Source of the DNA: Paramecium pentaurelia
Taxonomy: Eukaryota > Ciliophora > Oligohymenophorea > Peniculida > Parameciidae
Direction of reading: 5' to 3'
Assembly: GCA_905183005.1 (NCBI GenBank)
Contig: CAJJDO010000018.1
Location: 636,716-700,715, forward strand
Length of the DNA stretch: 64,000 bases
In this document: positions 13,188-24,800 of the stretch, piece after piece
Position numbering within the stretch: the stretch's first letter is position 1
Layout: every line of letters begins with the position of its first letter
Position numbers and translations under genes: made by a program
The notes under the pieces: generated by a model
The model's database searches: none
Told to the model about the DNA's origin: nothing
What the model saw: only the letters and a program-made list of their open reading frames with translations

Positions 13188-14731
13188 TCATTTTAGTTCT
13201 TAAAAGTCATCATCCAAAGTTGATTCTAGATCTGATTATTATTATTATTATTAAATTTAATTAATATCCATTGTTCTCATTTTTCTATGAATATAACTCT
13301 TTAATTTATCATATAATGTTATTGCCAATAAATACATTGAATGTAAAGATGGTTCTTATTTACTTAATTATTGATAAGGCATAGAATATAATTTATTCTA
13401 ATAGAACCAATATACTAGCAATATAATTATTATTACATCTACTAGATTTATACTTGGCCTAACTATCAGTTTATCCATGTTTTTTGTTAACCCAAGATAA
13501 TTAATGTGGTATTTTACTCAAAATTTCAGTTAATTCAATCATATCTGCATTCTATACCTTTTCTTACCAAATCTTTCTTTTTTCTGCAGATGTCCAACAA
13601 CTTTTCCAATAATTTAATTCATATTCTGAATAATCCTTTTCCAAAGCTAAAAGAATTTGCCTAACAATATTTATATCACAATTCTAAAATAATTCAATAG
13701 CCATAGAGTCTTGACTAATTTATTCTATTCCATAAGTATTATCAAGTGCTATTGGTTCTAATTTGCAATCCTCTAAATTAAAATAACCTTCATTCACTAA
13801 ATTTTTCATTTAATCGCATTTATTTTATTATTATCCAATTAATTCTATCATTTATGCTCCTTATATTACTTCCCAATCTTCTTCATTGTTTTCTTAATAG
13901 ATACATCTTTTCTCTTCTTCAAATACCTAAAAGTCATTGATTTAAGTACATAAAGATTGTTAGAGATCTTCTCTATTGCTTAATTATGAAACAATTATTT
14001 ATTACTAACTGTTGATGCTTTTGTATATAGTTTTATTTCTTCTTCTAATCCTGCTATTAATTAAAGAGTCTTAACTTATTCTTTTTATTTCTTTTTAGCT
14101 ACTTTTCCAACTGATTATTGTAATCTTTTTAATTCTGTTTCTTTTTTAGCCAATTCTTTTCTCCAATCATTATTTGATAATATTTCTTAAATCTTTATTC
14201 TTTAATCAATTTCCTAAATCAAAAATTCTGATTCATAAAAAATTGTATCTATAATAAATAAGATGAGTTTTTATTTATCCAAAGCAAACCAATTTTTAAA
14301 TTACTCTTATTATAAATGTTCTTTCAATTATTAGTATTCTAATTCAATTTCATCTTTTATATATGCTCTAATCCTATATATACGTGTAATTAATGTAAAT
14401 ATTGTTGGCCATATGTTCATCAATATTGATCGACGAATAAAATAACTAAAATTGTAATTACATTATACTTTTTTATTTATCCTATAACATTCAAAAAAGC
14501 TGAATTAGTTTATGTTGATGCTTATACTAAATATGTTAAACAAAATTTATCTATCAATCCTATTACCAATTAATATGCTAAAGAAGAATTTTCATTTGAT
14601 TCCTAATAATCTCAAAAACTATTTACAAAACTTTAATGCAATTGTTCTACTGTATAACGAGTTCGTAAATTCAGTTGAGAAGCAAATGTACGACAAAATT
14701 CATAAATTTAAAGAGTATTCACCAGAGACAT
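13188..14731 (-). CDS. DDT-WHIM domain chromatin protein (ISWI-partner type)
   Basis: Four introns (24, 23, 23, 22 nt) give exactly 483 residues. Residues 8-65 form a DDT-like helical domain (IYEFCRTFASQLNLRTRYTV). A Lys/Glu/Gln coiled coil follows (ELAKKETELKRLQQ). The C-terminal half has WHIM features: NYWKSCWTSAEKRKIW..LSKIPHQLSWVNK and, just after, a Tyr/Trp motif LYWFYQNKLY. It ends in a polyglutamine/acidic tail (QQQQQSDLESTLDDDF). Known DDT-WHIM proteins (ACF1/BAZ, ITC1) clamp ISWI remodelling ATPases and measure linker DNA; Paramecium uses ISWI1-complex proteins of this kind in developmental DNA elimination. No PHD finger, bromodomain or ATPase is encoded, so this is a minimal accessory subunit. 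Domain assignment is by motif reading and should be confirmed by profile search. Confidence 0.72.
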
Positions 14732-15195
14732 ACTTTAATTATTAATTATTACATATTTAGCAATTAAATTGCGGGCAATAAAAAATGAATTTTTCATACA
14801 TTATTATATTATCTTATAAATTTCTATTTAATATATTCAATTCAATCTCTATACTCCTTTTGAATTCAAATTAAACTAAAGTATTAATTAAATTTAACAA
14901 TTTAAGTTAAATATATTTATTAATACAAAAATCATTCATAAGTACCTTTAATTAAATCAGATACTGTGTATTATAGAAAATTCTATATATCTTTACTAAG
15001 AAATTTATTGAACTAAAATTATATAAGAAATTTTGAATTGAATTAATTATTTATTATAAAATATTAATCCAATATTTATAAATATCTATTATTTAATCAT
15101 TTATCCTAAAGTAGGTAAGATCATTCTATAGTTAAGGTTTATTAATCATACCTACAACAGGAGTTTTATATTGATAAAAGTCATTTCGTATAAAA
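14732..15195. other. Intergenic between divergent genes
   Basis: About 460 bp separate the start of the DDT-WHIM gene (minus) and a small plus-strand gene, so it should hold both promoters. The sequence is almost pure A/T with no readable open frame and no motif I can name. Confidence 0.5.
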
Positions 15196-15433
15196 ATGGA
15201 CATAGAAATTTATGATGATAATATACAGCAGAATAAAACAGATATAGATCAATAAGAACTTCCTATAATATTGTTCTCAAGGTGTCAATATTTTTTTTTA
15301 TTTTACTCTTATAGAATCACTTGATAACGTATTTAAATTGGTAAGAAGAAGCAAAATAATAAGCTGGCTTAAATATAAAAATAATTCTGATCAGAAATTG
15401 GAATTAAATGAGCAAAATAGTAGTTGGAAATGA
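15196..15433 (+). CDS. Small protein, 68 residues, one intron, unknown
   Basis: Starts MDIEIYDDNIQQ; a 31-nt intron (15284-15314, with a run of nine T) is removed to give QELPIILFSRQSLDNVFKLV and an end at SSWK. Length after splicing is exactly 69 codons. The protein is acidic at the front and basic at the back, with no signal or membrane segment. The next frame beyond the stop also looks coding for about 35 codons (DSSKFKTENV..), so either the stop is bypassed by an unrecognised intron or the gene has decayed at its 3' end. No family recognised. Confidence 0.5.
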
Positions 15434-15799
15434 TAGTTCAAAGTTTAAAACTGAAAATGTTATTATTTAACGAAATATTCATCAAAGAATCAGAATAAAT
15501 GAACGTATAGAAAAAATAATTAGTTATCAAATTTGATGCTTTAGAAATCTCTTAAATAAATTTATTTATAATAAACGTATAGAATATTAAATAATGTGCA
15601 TTTATTAATCAATATATCTATAATAAGAAAAATAATATTATTAGATTATTAAATTTAATAATATGAAAATTTTTATGAAACTCAAACATAAGAATTATTA
15701 TTATCCTATATTGATTATAAGAGAAAATGTTTATTATTTATGTATAAATAAATATTTTAACTAATTTTTAAAGTATTATTTTATTAAATTTCTATAAAA
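15434..15799. other. Intergenic, possible decayed 3' extension
   Basis: The first 100 bp contain an open stretch reading like protein (DSSKFKTENVIIQRN) in a frame shifted from the preceding 68-aa gene. The rest is A/T-rich spacer leading to the ELOF1-like start. No other feature seen. Confidence 0.4.
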
Positions 15800-16447
15800 A
15801 TGGGAGGAAGAAGAAAATCGAATAGGATGCCAAAAAAAGAAAAAGCTTAAGCAATTAAAACTATATTTGATTGTGCACTATGTGGCTATAAGAATTGTGT
15901 AATTGTTAAAATGTAAAATTAACAAAAAGAAATAGAAAAAAAGTCATTAAGATTGCAGAATTAAATTGTGATAAATGTCAAGTTGCTTTTACTACTAAAA
16001 TCAAAGGACTAGATGAAGCTATTGATGTATTTCACAAATGGTTGGCTGAATTGAAGTAAAAAAAACTTACAAAAGATTAACCAGAAACTAGATTTGATGA
16101 TAATTCAAGTGCAGATGAAGGATCTGGAAGAAATGTAGAAGGTAAAAAATTGATTCTAAACTTTTAAATTAGAAATTCTTAAGGATAAAGGAGATGCTGA
16201 TAATAAATCATAATTTAGTGCTGATTCATTAGATGAAAAAATTCCATAATAAAAGAACAATAAAGAAAAATTAAAGAAGCAACATTCAGAAGAAGGAAAC
16301 AATAATTAGGATGATGATGATGAAGATGATGATGATGATATTTCTGATAATTCAAAATTAGATTCAGAACAAATCTCAGATATTGATAGTTTATTAAGTG
16401 ATGCTGATGATGCTGAGGAAATTATAAAGAAATTTAGAAAACGCTGA
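15800..16447 (+). CDS. ELOF1: ELOF1/Elf1-like transcription elongation factor with acidic tail
   Basis: Two introns (23 and 31 nt) give exactly 197 residues. The first 80 match the Elf1 zinc-ribbon family: MGGRRKSNRMPKKEK basic head, FDCALCGYKNC with the first CxxC, then KIAELNCDKCQVAFTTKI with the second CxxC, and the conserved end LDEAIDVFHKWLAEL. Elf1 binds RNA polymerase II and helps it pass nucleosomes and lesions. The remaining 115 residues are an extension with Ser, Asp and Glu, including a DDDDEDDDDD run encoded by GAT repeats. Metazoan ELOF1 is about 83 residues, yeast Elf1 has an acidic tail of similar kind, so this copy resembles the yeast layout. The start fits the conserved MG-basic head. 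Confidence 0.93.
16310..16339 (+). repeat. GAT trinucleotide run (poly-Asp)
   Basis: Ten consecutive GAT/GAA codons inside the acidic tail of the ELOF1-like gene, all coding Asp except one Glu. The run is in frame and so is a coding microsatellite. Confidence 0.9.
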
Positions 16448-17580
16448 TTATTATAATTATGTTTAAAATATCTATCATTTTTAATCTGTTTTTCTATTTT
16501 ATACTATATTTTTAGTAGAAGATATTACTAGAAAATTCTATATCATAGATTGTGAAATATAATGAATAAATTATTTCATTATTTGATTAATTATTTTAGG
16601 AATTACTTTACCTATATCAAAATAATATTTTAAATCTTATCTTTTATACAAATAAATAACTTTAATTAGAAATCAATAATAGTCTTTTTGATATAAAAAA
16701 TCAAATTTTATTTGCATTCCATTAAAATAAAAGATATTTTACTAGCATCTATAAATACCTTAATGAAATTAAGCTATTGATAAATACTATAATTTACTGG
16801 ATGATTTTGTTTTATGGATTGTTGCATTATATAAATAATTAATATATATCTTTTGCCAGAATTCAATTTTCTCTTAATTAATTAATGATTTATGTTAGTA
16901 GAATACTAAAGAAATTAGCCATTAAAATTTTCATAATACCTAACATTTAAGTACTATTAGCACTATTTGTTCTTTAGTAACTCATTCTAAACAACTTTAT
17001 GACTTATTTATTATATATTATAAACATATCTTCAATAACGAAGATTTTATTCTTTATTGGCAAATTGGTGAAGTATATGTATAAAATTTTATGAATTTTT
17101 TGCTATGTCTATTTGCAAAATTTTTTATTATTATAATAACATTTACTCAGCTTAAGATATCATTTAAAAGATAAAGCATTTCAATATTATATATAGTAGA
17201 TAAAACCCTTATAGAAAAGAACTTGTTCTTTTTAGATATAATATTGATTAAACTTTTGAATATGGATTAATATTTTATATCTATATTTTGAATTAATCTT
17301 ATATAAATATTTTTATATTTCTAATGGTTTAGACAATGAAGAAGATATTATTGAGAATTTTGAATGTAAAGATAATTATATCAATAAGAGTATTAATTTA
17401 TTTTTTTGACTTTAAATTTTAAATGTAGGCAATCAATAATTTAAAAAATGATGATGAATTTTAGATTATTGTAAATTTTTATTGCTTATATAAACAAAAC
17501 ATTTTTTTTATATTTGTTTTCTTTAAAGCTATTTATTTAAATTTTGACAGTTTAGAATATTTTTATATAAAGATTAACCA
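16448..17580 (+). pseudogene. Unresolved coding stretch, possibly a decaying helical-repeat gene
   Basis: Several plus-strand segments read like protein but switch frame. The best is IDKYYNLLDDFVLWIVALYK, which joins through a 21-nt and a 27-nt intron to HSKQLYDLFIIYYKHIFNNE and YWQIGEVY. Further on, YRKELVLFRYNIDQTFEYGL and NEEDIIENFECKDNYINKS lie in other frames. The helical, Tyr/Leu-rich spacing resembles TPR-type repeats, which is weak evidence. No start codon fits the first segment (a TGA precedes it) and no single exon chain covers the whole. It is either a gene with introns I could not place or an eroding duplicate; post-duplication relics are common in Paramecium. Confidence 0.35.
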
Positions 17581-17588
17581 TATATTTA

Positions 17589-17625
17589 AATGATTCTTAA
17601 TTAAAAATCTTTATTAAGAATCATT
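17589..17625. repeat. 13-bp perfect inverted repeat (hairpin)
   Basis: AATGATTCTTAAT at 17589-17601 is mirrored exactly by ATTAAGAATCATT at 17613-17625, with an 11-nt A/T loop. It lies in the gap before the kinase gene. Function unknown: it could be a transcript 3'-end structure, part of a small RNA, or chance in AT-rich DNA. Confidence 0.75.
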
Positions 17626-17773
17626 AAGTATTCAAATGATAAAACGGAAGATGAATGATTATGAATACTATGATATTGTCAATTGATAGAAGTAGGATCA
17701 AATAGAAAAAAATGAAAATTGTGAACAGTGAATTTGCCTAAATTTTTTGAGTTGAATTAATACATATTAATTA

Positions 17774-20700
17774 ATGAATAAAATATAATTCAACTCTTTA
17801 CAGGTAAAAACAACTAAATTAGAATTCATAATTCCTAAACCACCATTGAATTATATTGTAAAATAAGTTCATCGTTTAAAATGTGTGATATAGAGTAAAA
17901 AAGATGTAGAACTCATAATGGATTAAATAAATTTTATTATAGAATTACTAATTGCGGGATAAGTATATATTTAATTTTAGAATTTTAGTTTGGGACTCCC
18001 TCATTAGCTTATTTAAATGAATTGTGTAACACATTAAAATCAACTATGCATTCATTTGAATAAGATTAATTGGGTTTTGTTTTAGCTAATATGGAGACAT
18101 TAAAAAAGCAGACAAGTTTAGATTATCTAAAAGGATTTAAAAAGGGCAGCTCTAGAAATTTAAAGATTGCTAATTAACTTTAGAAGTATATATAACTAAA
18201 TTTAATCATGTTTTTAGAATATAGAAAAGATTACTTTCAGTAATAAGAAATGTGTATGCTCAGTTTGTGTTATTTTGGTTAGATGAACATTAACCAGAAT
18301 AAAGTATAGCTTTACGTAGTAAGCGTATATTTGTTGAAACTAAAACGTAAAATAAAATAATCATTAATTAATTAAAATAGACTTATACAAAGTAAATTAA
18401 AAGAATTAGATTTAGAAAAGCATAAGAAAATAGTATGTCGAATATGTGAGTAATTAATAGAAGTAGAAATTATGGCAGCTCATTGTATAACATGTGAAAA
18501 GAAGGCAGAATAAAGCAAGAAATTATTATAACTAAATTTATAATTAGCAGATGCATCTTAATCAGCATATAAATTAAAGCATGATGTTTAGATAAAGTTG
18601 GGTAAATTGAGTTTATAAGAATAAAAGAAAAATAGATAGAAGTTGAAAAAATAAGAAGAAGAAAAAAAACCATTAAGATCTCTTAGAAGGACTCACACTA
18701 TCCATTTATAAGACAATAAACTCTAGTAAGAAGAAGAAGAAAAGAATAAAGCCAAAAAATAATTGGCTTTTATAAATTCTGTTATGACTATTATAGTAAA
18801 TTATACTGAAAAGGTTTTAAATAGTAATATTAATAATGAAGATAATAAATGTATTCATAAAATCTATATATTTAGTAAATCGAATAACATTTGATGAGTT
18901 AACTGAAGCAAAATGTAATTTAGAAAATGATCAAAATAATGAAGAAGTACTTGATATAATAGATAAAGCACGTTCATGTATGTATGATAGAATGGAGTAT
19001 TTTAAAATTATATAAAATTTGGAATCATAATAAATTTAAGAAAGTTAAAAGATCAAACAAAAAAGTGAAATAGATTTAAAATAAAAATATAAGAATTCAA
19101 ATTCAAGTTCATTTAGAGTTTCAAAATTTAATAATATAACTACAACTATCTAATAAAAACTTAAAAGAAATGATACTATCTATGAAGAAGATGATGAATT
19201 TGTTGGTTAATCACCAAAAAATGCCAACAATTAAAATAAAAAATAGAACCTTACTATAATGTCTTTAATTAAGTAAATAACAATAATGATTATTAGTAAA
19301 GATAAATTTAATACAAGTAATGTTGGAAGTTTTAATGATATTAATAGAAGAGATAGTTTAACAACTATGTCAATGTCCAGATCCCAAGTGCTTGGAAGTA
19401 ATTAAATCAAAAGAACATTTTAATCTAAAACTAATACCGAAGATTAACCTTAATCACTATCAAATCCAGGATCTAAAATATTAGATAAAATTGTTAATCT
19501 ATCAAATTCTTCTGATACTTTAATAAGTCCAAAATCTAATAAACCATCTCTATTTTTTAAGGCTTAATCTCCTAGAATTGTTGATTCTGTAATTGAATCT
19601 TCTAATTAATCTCCAACTGCAATAATAGGATAATTTGATTTTTAGGATGAAAGTCCTCGAAATTAGAATATCTGTTCTTTTGCAGATTTTGCTTAATGTG
19701 ATTCTGATTAAGAAATTTCAATGAAAAAATAGTTGATTCCATCAATAGGAGTAGGTAGACAAGTAGATTCAATTGAAGAAATATAAAAAGACAGAGAATC
19801 AAATGTTTTAAATTCATTAGAAAATATTAATTAATGTTAATCTGATTAAGAGATAAATTAAATTCAGATGTCAAATCCCAATTCAAATCAGGAAATGAAA
19901 AGGTCTTCTTAAAACAGTATGAAGAATAGTGGCAAAAATAATATAATGATAAATTAACCAATTCATATGAATGAACAAGATTTACAATAATAATTACATA
20001 ATTAACTAGGAGCAAGAATTGAAATAGAATAAATTATTGAAGAATCTTCAAGTTAAAATTCACCTCAAAAATTGGTTTAATAAGATTTGAATTAAAATCG
20101 TTTATCTTCCAATGAAAAATTAATTATTCTCTAGAAGGATGAAATCAATTAAGAGGCTGATATAAATCAATCTTTGAATTAACCAAAAAAAGGTTAGTTT
20201 AATCCATAAAATTCCAGAAATAATAATAAGAAATAAAGTATGGTATATGCTCCAGAAAAATCTAAATAATCATTTGATTTTGAAGTCATAACTGTAGATA
20301 GAGGTTATAATTCAGATTCTGAACTTGTTAGTATAAATGCAGAGAAAGCTAATTAATCTTAAGAAATTGGATTGAAAGATTTTGAATTCATCAAACCATT
20401 AGGATAAGGGGCATTTGGATGGGTATTTCTAGTTAAAAAGAAAACATCTGGAGATTTATATGCAATGAAAATCATTGATTGTTCATAAAAAGTATATTAT
20501 ATTTAAATTAATAAAAGTAATTAGAAACTTAGCTAGATACTTTAAAAGCAGAAAGAAATATCTTTGAAATTTTATCAGGAGATTTTGTAGTTAAAGCATA
20601 CTATTCATTTAGTCATGAATAAAATTTATGCTTTGTCTAAGAATATATGGTTGGAGGAGATTTCTCAAATATTCTAAAGATGTATACGGTATAAATTTCT

Positions 20701-21768
20701 ATAACATTAAGGCTTTAGATGAGGAATACGTTAGACATTATATAGCTGAAGTAGTTTTGGCTTTAGAATATTTAAGATCCAAAAAGATTGTTCATAGAGA
20801 TTTAAAACCAGATAATATTCTATTAGATAAATAAGGTCATGCTAAATTGGCTGATTTTGGATTATCAGAAGTTGGTTTCAATAATAGATTAAAACTGAAA
20901 TTGAGACAATAAGACATTGAATCGTAATGATTATTCTTTTTATATTAAGAAACACCATTCCAGAATTTGCTGATCGTAATGATCAATAATATGATACTAT
21001 TTTTGATCTAAAATTACCTTAAGCTTAATAGACTATTAGAGCAAGTATTTAAAATTATAGCAGTAAAAATAAAAGAATTGTTGGAACTCCAGATTACATT
21101 GCTCCAGAAGTCTTAAAAGGAGAATCATTAACTAATAGTAGTTTAGATTATTGGAGTTTAGGGGTCATCATGTATGAAATGCTTTGTGGTATTCCACCAT
21201 TTAATGATGATTCTGTTGAGAAGATATTTGATAATATTTTAAACTACAGAATTTAATGGCCAAATGTGAGTGATTTTGAAGAGGAAAGTATATCTCATAA
21301 TGCTTATGATTTAATGTGTCGATTAATGGAACCAGATTATACAAAAAGAATTGGACATTAAGATATTAATGAAATAAAAAATCATCCTTTTTTTTAAGGT
21401 ATTAATTGGAATACAATACTTTCTATGCCTGGTTTAATTGTACCTAAGATGGTTTTAAAAGAAACTGAAGTTGATGGTAAAAATTGTGAAAAAGTCTAAT
21501 AATTCTTAAATAATTTAGAAAAGAAAGAAGTTAAAAATTAAACTTTAGCATAAAAGTTAAAAAGTTAGCTATCCAATTTAGAAAGATTAGATTTATTAGT
21601 TAAATTAAGTTTAGAAGAAGCAAATGATAAACTGTAATTATTTAAATTGATTATAGTTCTAAAATAAGGACAGAAGAAAATAAATTAAAAAGAACCTTAA
21701 ACAAAATTGATCATTATGAACAAGAACATTAAGTTTAAATGTTACTATTGTATGAAGATGTTTTTTGA
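17774..21768 (+). CDS. AGC-family kinase, Rim15/IRE/Greatwall type
   Basis: Eight introns (26, 32, 34, 25, 26, 23, 26, 23 nt) yield exactly 1259 residues. Around residue 200 is a C2HC zinc finger (VCRICEQLIEVEIMAAHCITC) resembling that of plant IRE kinases. About 550 low-complexity Ser/Asn/Gln residues follow, then the kinase: glycine loop LGQGAFGWV, lysine YAMKII, LDTLKAERNIF, catalytic HRDLKPDN, DFG in LADFGLSE. About 65 residues are inserted before the activation segment end RIVGTPDYIAPEVL. Split AGC catalytic domains of this kind mark Rim15, IRE and Greatwall kinases, which restrain PP2A-B55 through ENSA/Igo. All catalytic residues are present. The start at 17774 is the first Met in the long frame; an extra 5' exon is possible. 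Substrate is not visible here. Confidence 0.9.
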
Positions 21769-21841
21769 ATTTAACTCTTTTTGTATAATTAATAATATCA
21801 ATAGATTTTTATAATTATTAAATACATATTTTTTTATATAT

Positions 21842-24800
21842 TCAACCCTTCTTTTAAGTAAAGAATTATTATTTAATTATCTATTCTATTTAAAGATATA
21901 TATTTACAAATGAATTTAGAGGATTAAAATTATTTGGTTTAGAATTTTATAAACGAGTTGATTCTCTTATTCTCATTTAACTTACATTCTAAAATTGTGA
22001 ATCATTTTGATTGAAGTCAATAGTAGCAGTAGCTAAATTTCTAAAACTACTTGAACCCTAAAGTTTTTCGGTTCTCTAATAATCAGGTTTTATTGAAATT
22101 CGGTTCCCTTTCTCATATTCTGCAATCTAAATATGATAATATATAATAAATGTACTTTTAATATTAATTCATTATTTTTATTTTAATATTCTTCTTTCAA
22201 AGTTGTTTATCTCAATAATTCTTGTTTTACTATACTAAGTTAGTTCTATAAATCTATCAAAAATTGTTAATTACTAAATTTACAAAAATATATACTCATT
22301 TTATTTTGTTATTAAATTTTTATTATTCTCTTGGTTTTAGATTTATTCTTGCTAATTTGCTATATAATTAGACAATTATTAAATTTCATTATCTTTTTTT
22401 TATATAATATCTTGTATTTCCATAATTTTTTTATTAAATTGTTCATGTAATTCAAGATTCTCAATTTTCTTTTCCTCATTAAATTATTTCAAAGCATTTT
22501 CTAATTTATTGCAATGTTACATTAATTAAGTCATTTTTTCTTGTTATTAAGCATAATCTTAGATTTATGTTTAATTTTCTTTTAAATTTGAGTAGTGTTA
22601 TTCAAGTTTTACTGTATAAGATTATATTTTCTCATTTTATTTTTTTATTTCATCATTCTTTTATTTTATCAAATCTGATAATCTATTAATTTCTTTTTGT
22701 ATTTCATCATTTTACATTTAAATCTATTTACAATTATTTTTGCATATTAAATATTCATCATCTTTTTATTTTTATTTTAATTAAAATTCTTATTATAATT
22801 ATTAAATCTATTAATTATTTTTAGTTTCTTAACTTTTTATTTTAAACTCGTAATCTTGTTTACTCAATTCAAATTCTCCCCATTATCTTTTAATTTGATT
22901 TTCAGATTCATTTAATTTTCTCTTAAGTTCACTAATCACTTCTTATGAATCATTTTTAAATTTATCTCTTTATTCATATTAACTAATCATTTATTTGTAC
23001 TATATTATTTCTTCTTAAACCTAATTATACTCTTTAATCTTTAATTACATATCATCAACTGATGATTATAATTCATATAATTATTATCTCATTTTTGTAT
23101 TCTCATACTTCATTTTTTCATTTGCAGAAATTAATTCCTCAACATTTTTCTTTTATAAACTTAATTATTTTTCCAAATATTAAATATCATCTGTTTTTAA
23201 TTACAATTATAATTCTAACTATGATATTTTAAATATATCTTCATCTTTACTTACTTCAATGGTTTCTTTAACAACTTTAATTTAAGATTACTTATTTGAT
23301 AATTCTAAATTATTCTATTCTAAAATTCTAATTTTTTATTCTAATTATTAAATTGTCAAAAATTCTTAACTTTATGATTTTCTCAATGATTCATTCTATT
23401 AATTCAATTAGAACTGTAAATTTTTATTTTCCTATTTTAATGATGTTAATTATTTTTAAAGTTCTTAAATATATTCTAAATCTTAATTAATTATATCTGA
23501 TTTTTTTATTTGTTCAGTATATTAAATTTTTAATTTGAAATTTTCATCTTATAATTATTGAACCATCTACTCAAATTATTGGATTCTTAACAAATCTTAT
23601 TTTGAAGAACCTTCTACATATTCTGTTATTGGGGATTATTTCCTATTACAAACTTCATCATAATCAGTCCTTAAAGTAATTAATTATTTTTCTAATTCTT
23701 TAATTCGATTTTTATCTATTTCAGATTAAATCTCAATATAATTTTACTTTTGAGTATTTAATATCATATACTCTGATTGTAATTATTGTAATTCTTATCT
23801 CAATTATTTAATTAATATTTAATCACTTTGTGATGGCAATTCAATAATTTCCTTAACCACTTCCTTTAATACTTATTATTTCAAAGTATTCAACTCAAAG
23901 TATTGTTCTTTTAGAATTTTTAATTATTCTTCTAGCTATTTTATTTTATTTTTATCATCCTATAATCCTTAGTTCAATTAATCTTTCATAATTTAAATAT
24001 TATATTAATTTTGAAGACCAATATACTATTCTTTCATTATAAGGTACTCCTATTAAAGATTTTATAAAGATTATTCTAATAATATAATTCTCTCTTAATC
24101 CTATTAATTTTCTACCTATATATATTCTTTGATAACTTCATTTTTCTTCTGATTTAATAAAGTAATATCTTTTTAAGAATTCTCCAATTGTAATTCTAAT
24201 TATTGAATTCTCTTTTTATCTTACTTTGATTATTAAGAAAATAATGTTTCTCTTTCTGAAAACTTCAATTTTTCAATTTCAATTTGTGTCTCTAAATCAA
24301 AACATTTTGTAGATTTAATATTTAATTGAGCTTCTAATTCTCTTATCTTTATTTTTAAATCATCTATTTAAAATTATAACTATTATAATTGATTTTCAGA
24401 CTCATTATTATTTTTGAACTATAATTCTTCAATTTTTTTCTAATATTATGTGATAGTTTCTTTATAATTTAATTCTTTTTAGTATAATGAATGCATTATA
24501 TTTTATTATTCTTCTACCAAAGCTTCTAAATTTTTAATTGTAATTTAATCATATTCATTTTAAGTTTTATAAATGAGATATTAACTGATTTGATTGCGAA
24601 GTTCTTGATATTTATACATCAAGTCTTCATTTTATGTCTGTTATTCACAAAATTTATCTTACCAAAATTTAATCTAAATATCATCCTCTTATCTTTATTC
24701 AATCAATTATTGAATATCCCTTTTTAATTTATCAATTTATGCTTCTTAATTATTAACTTCTAATTATGTTTAAAATGTAAATCTACTCTCATCCTAAGAT

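Noticed and set aside
14432..14745. Plus-strand open frames that read plausibly as protein
   Set aside because: They are antisense to the first exons of the DDT-WHIM gene. The minus-strand chain uses four introns and gives exactly 484 codons, while the plus-strand pieces lack a start and need an unexplained frameshift.
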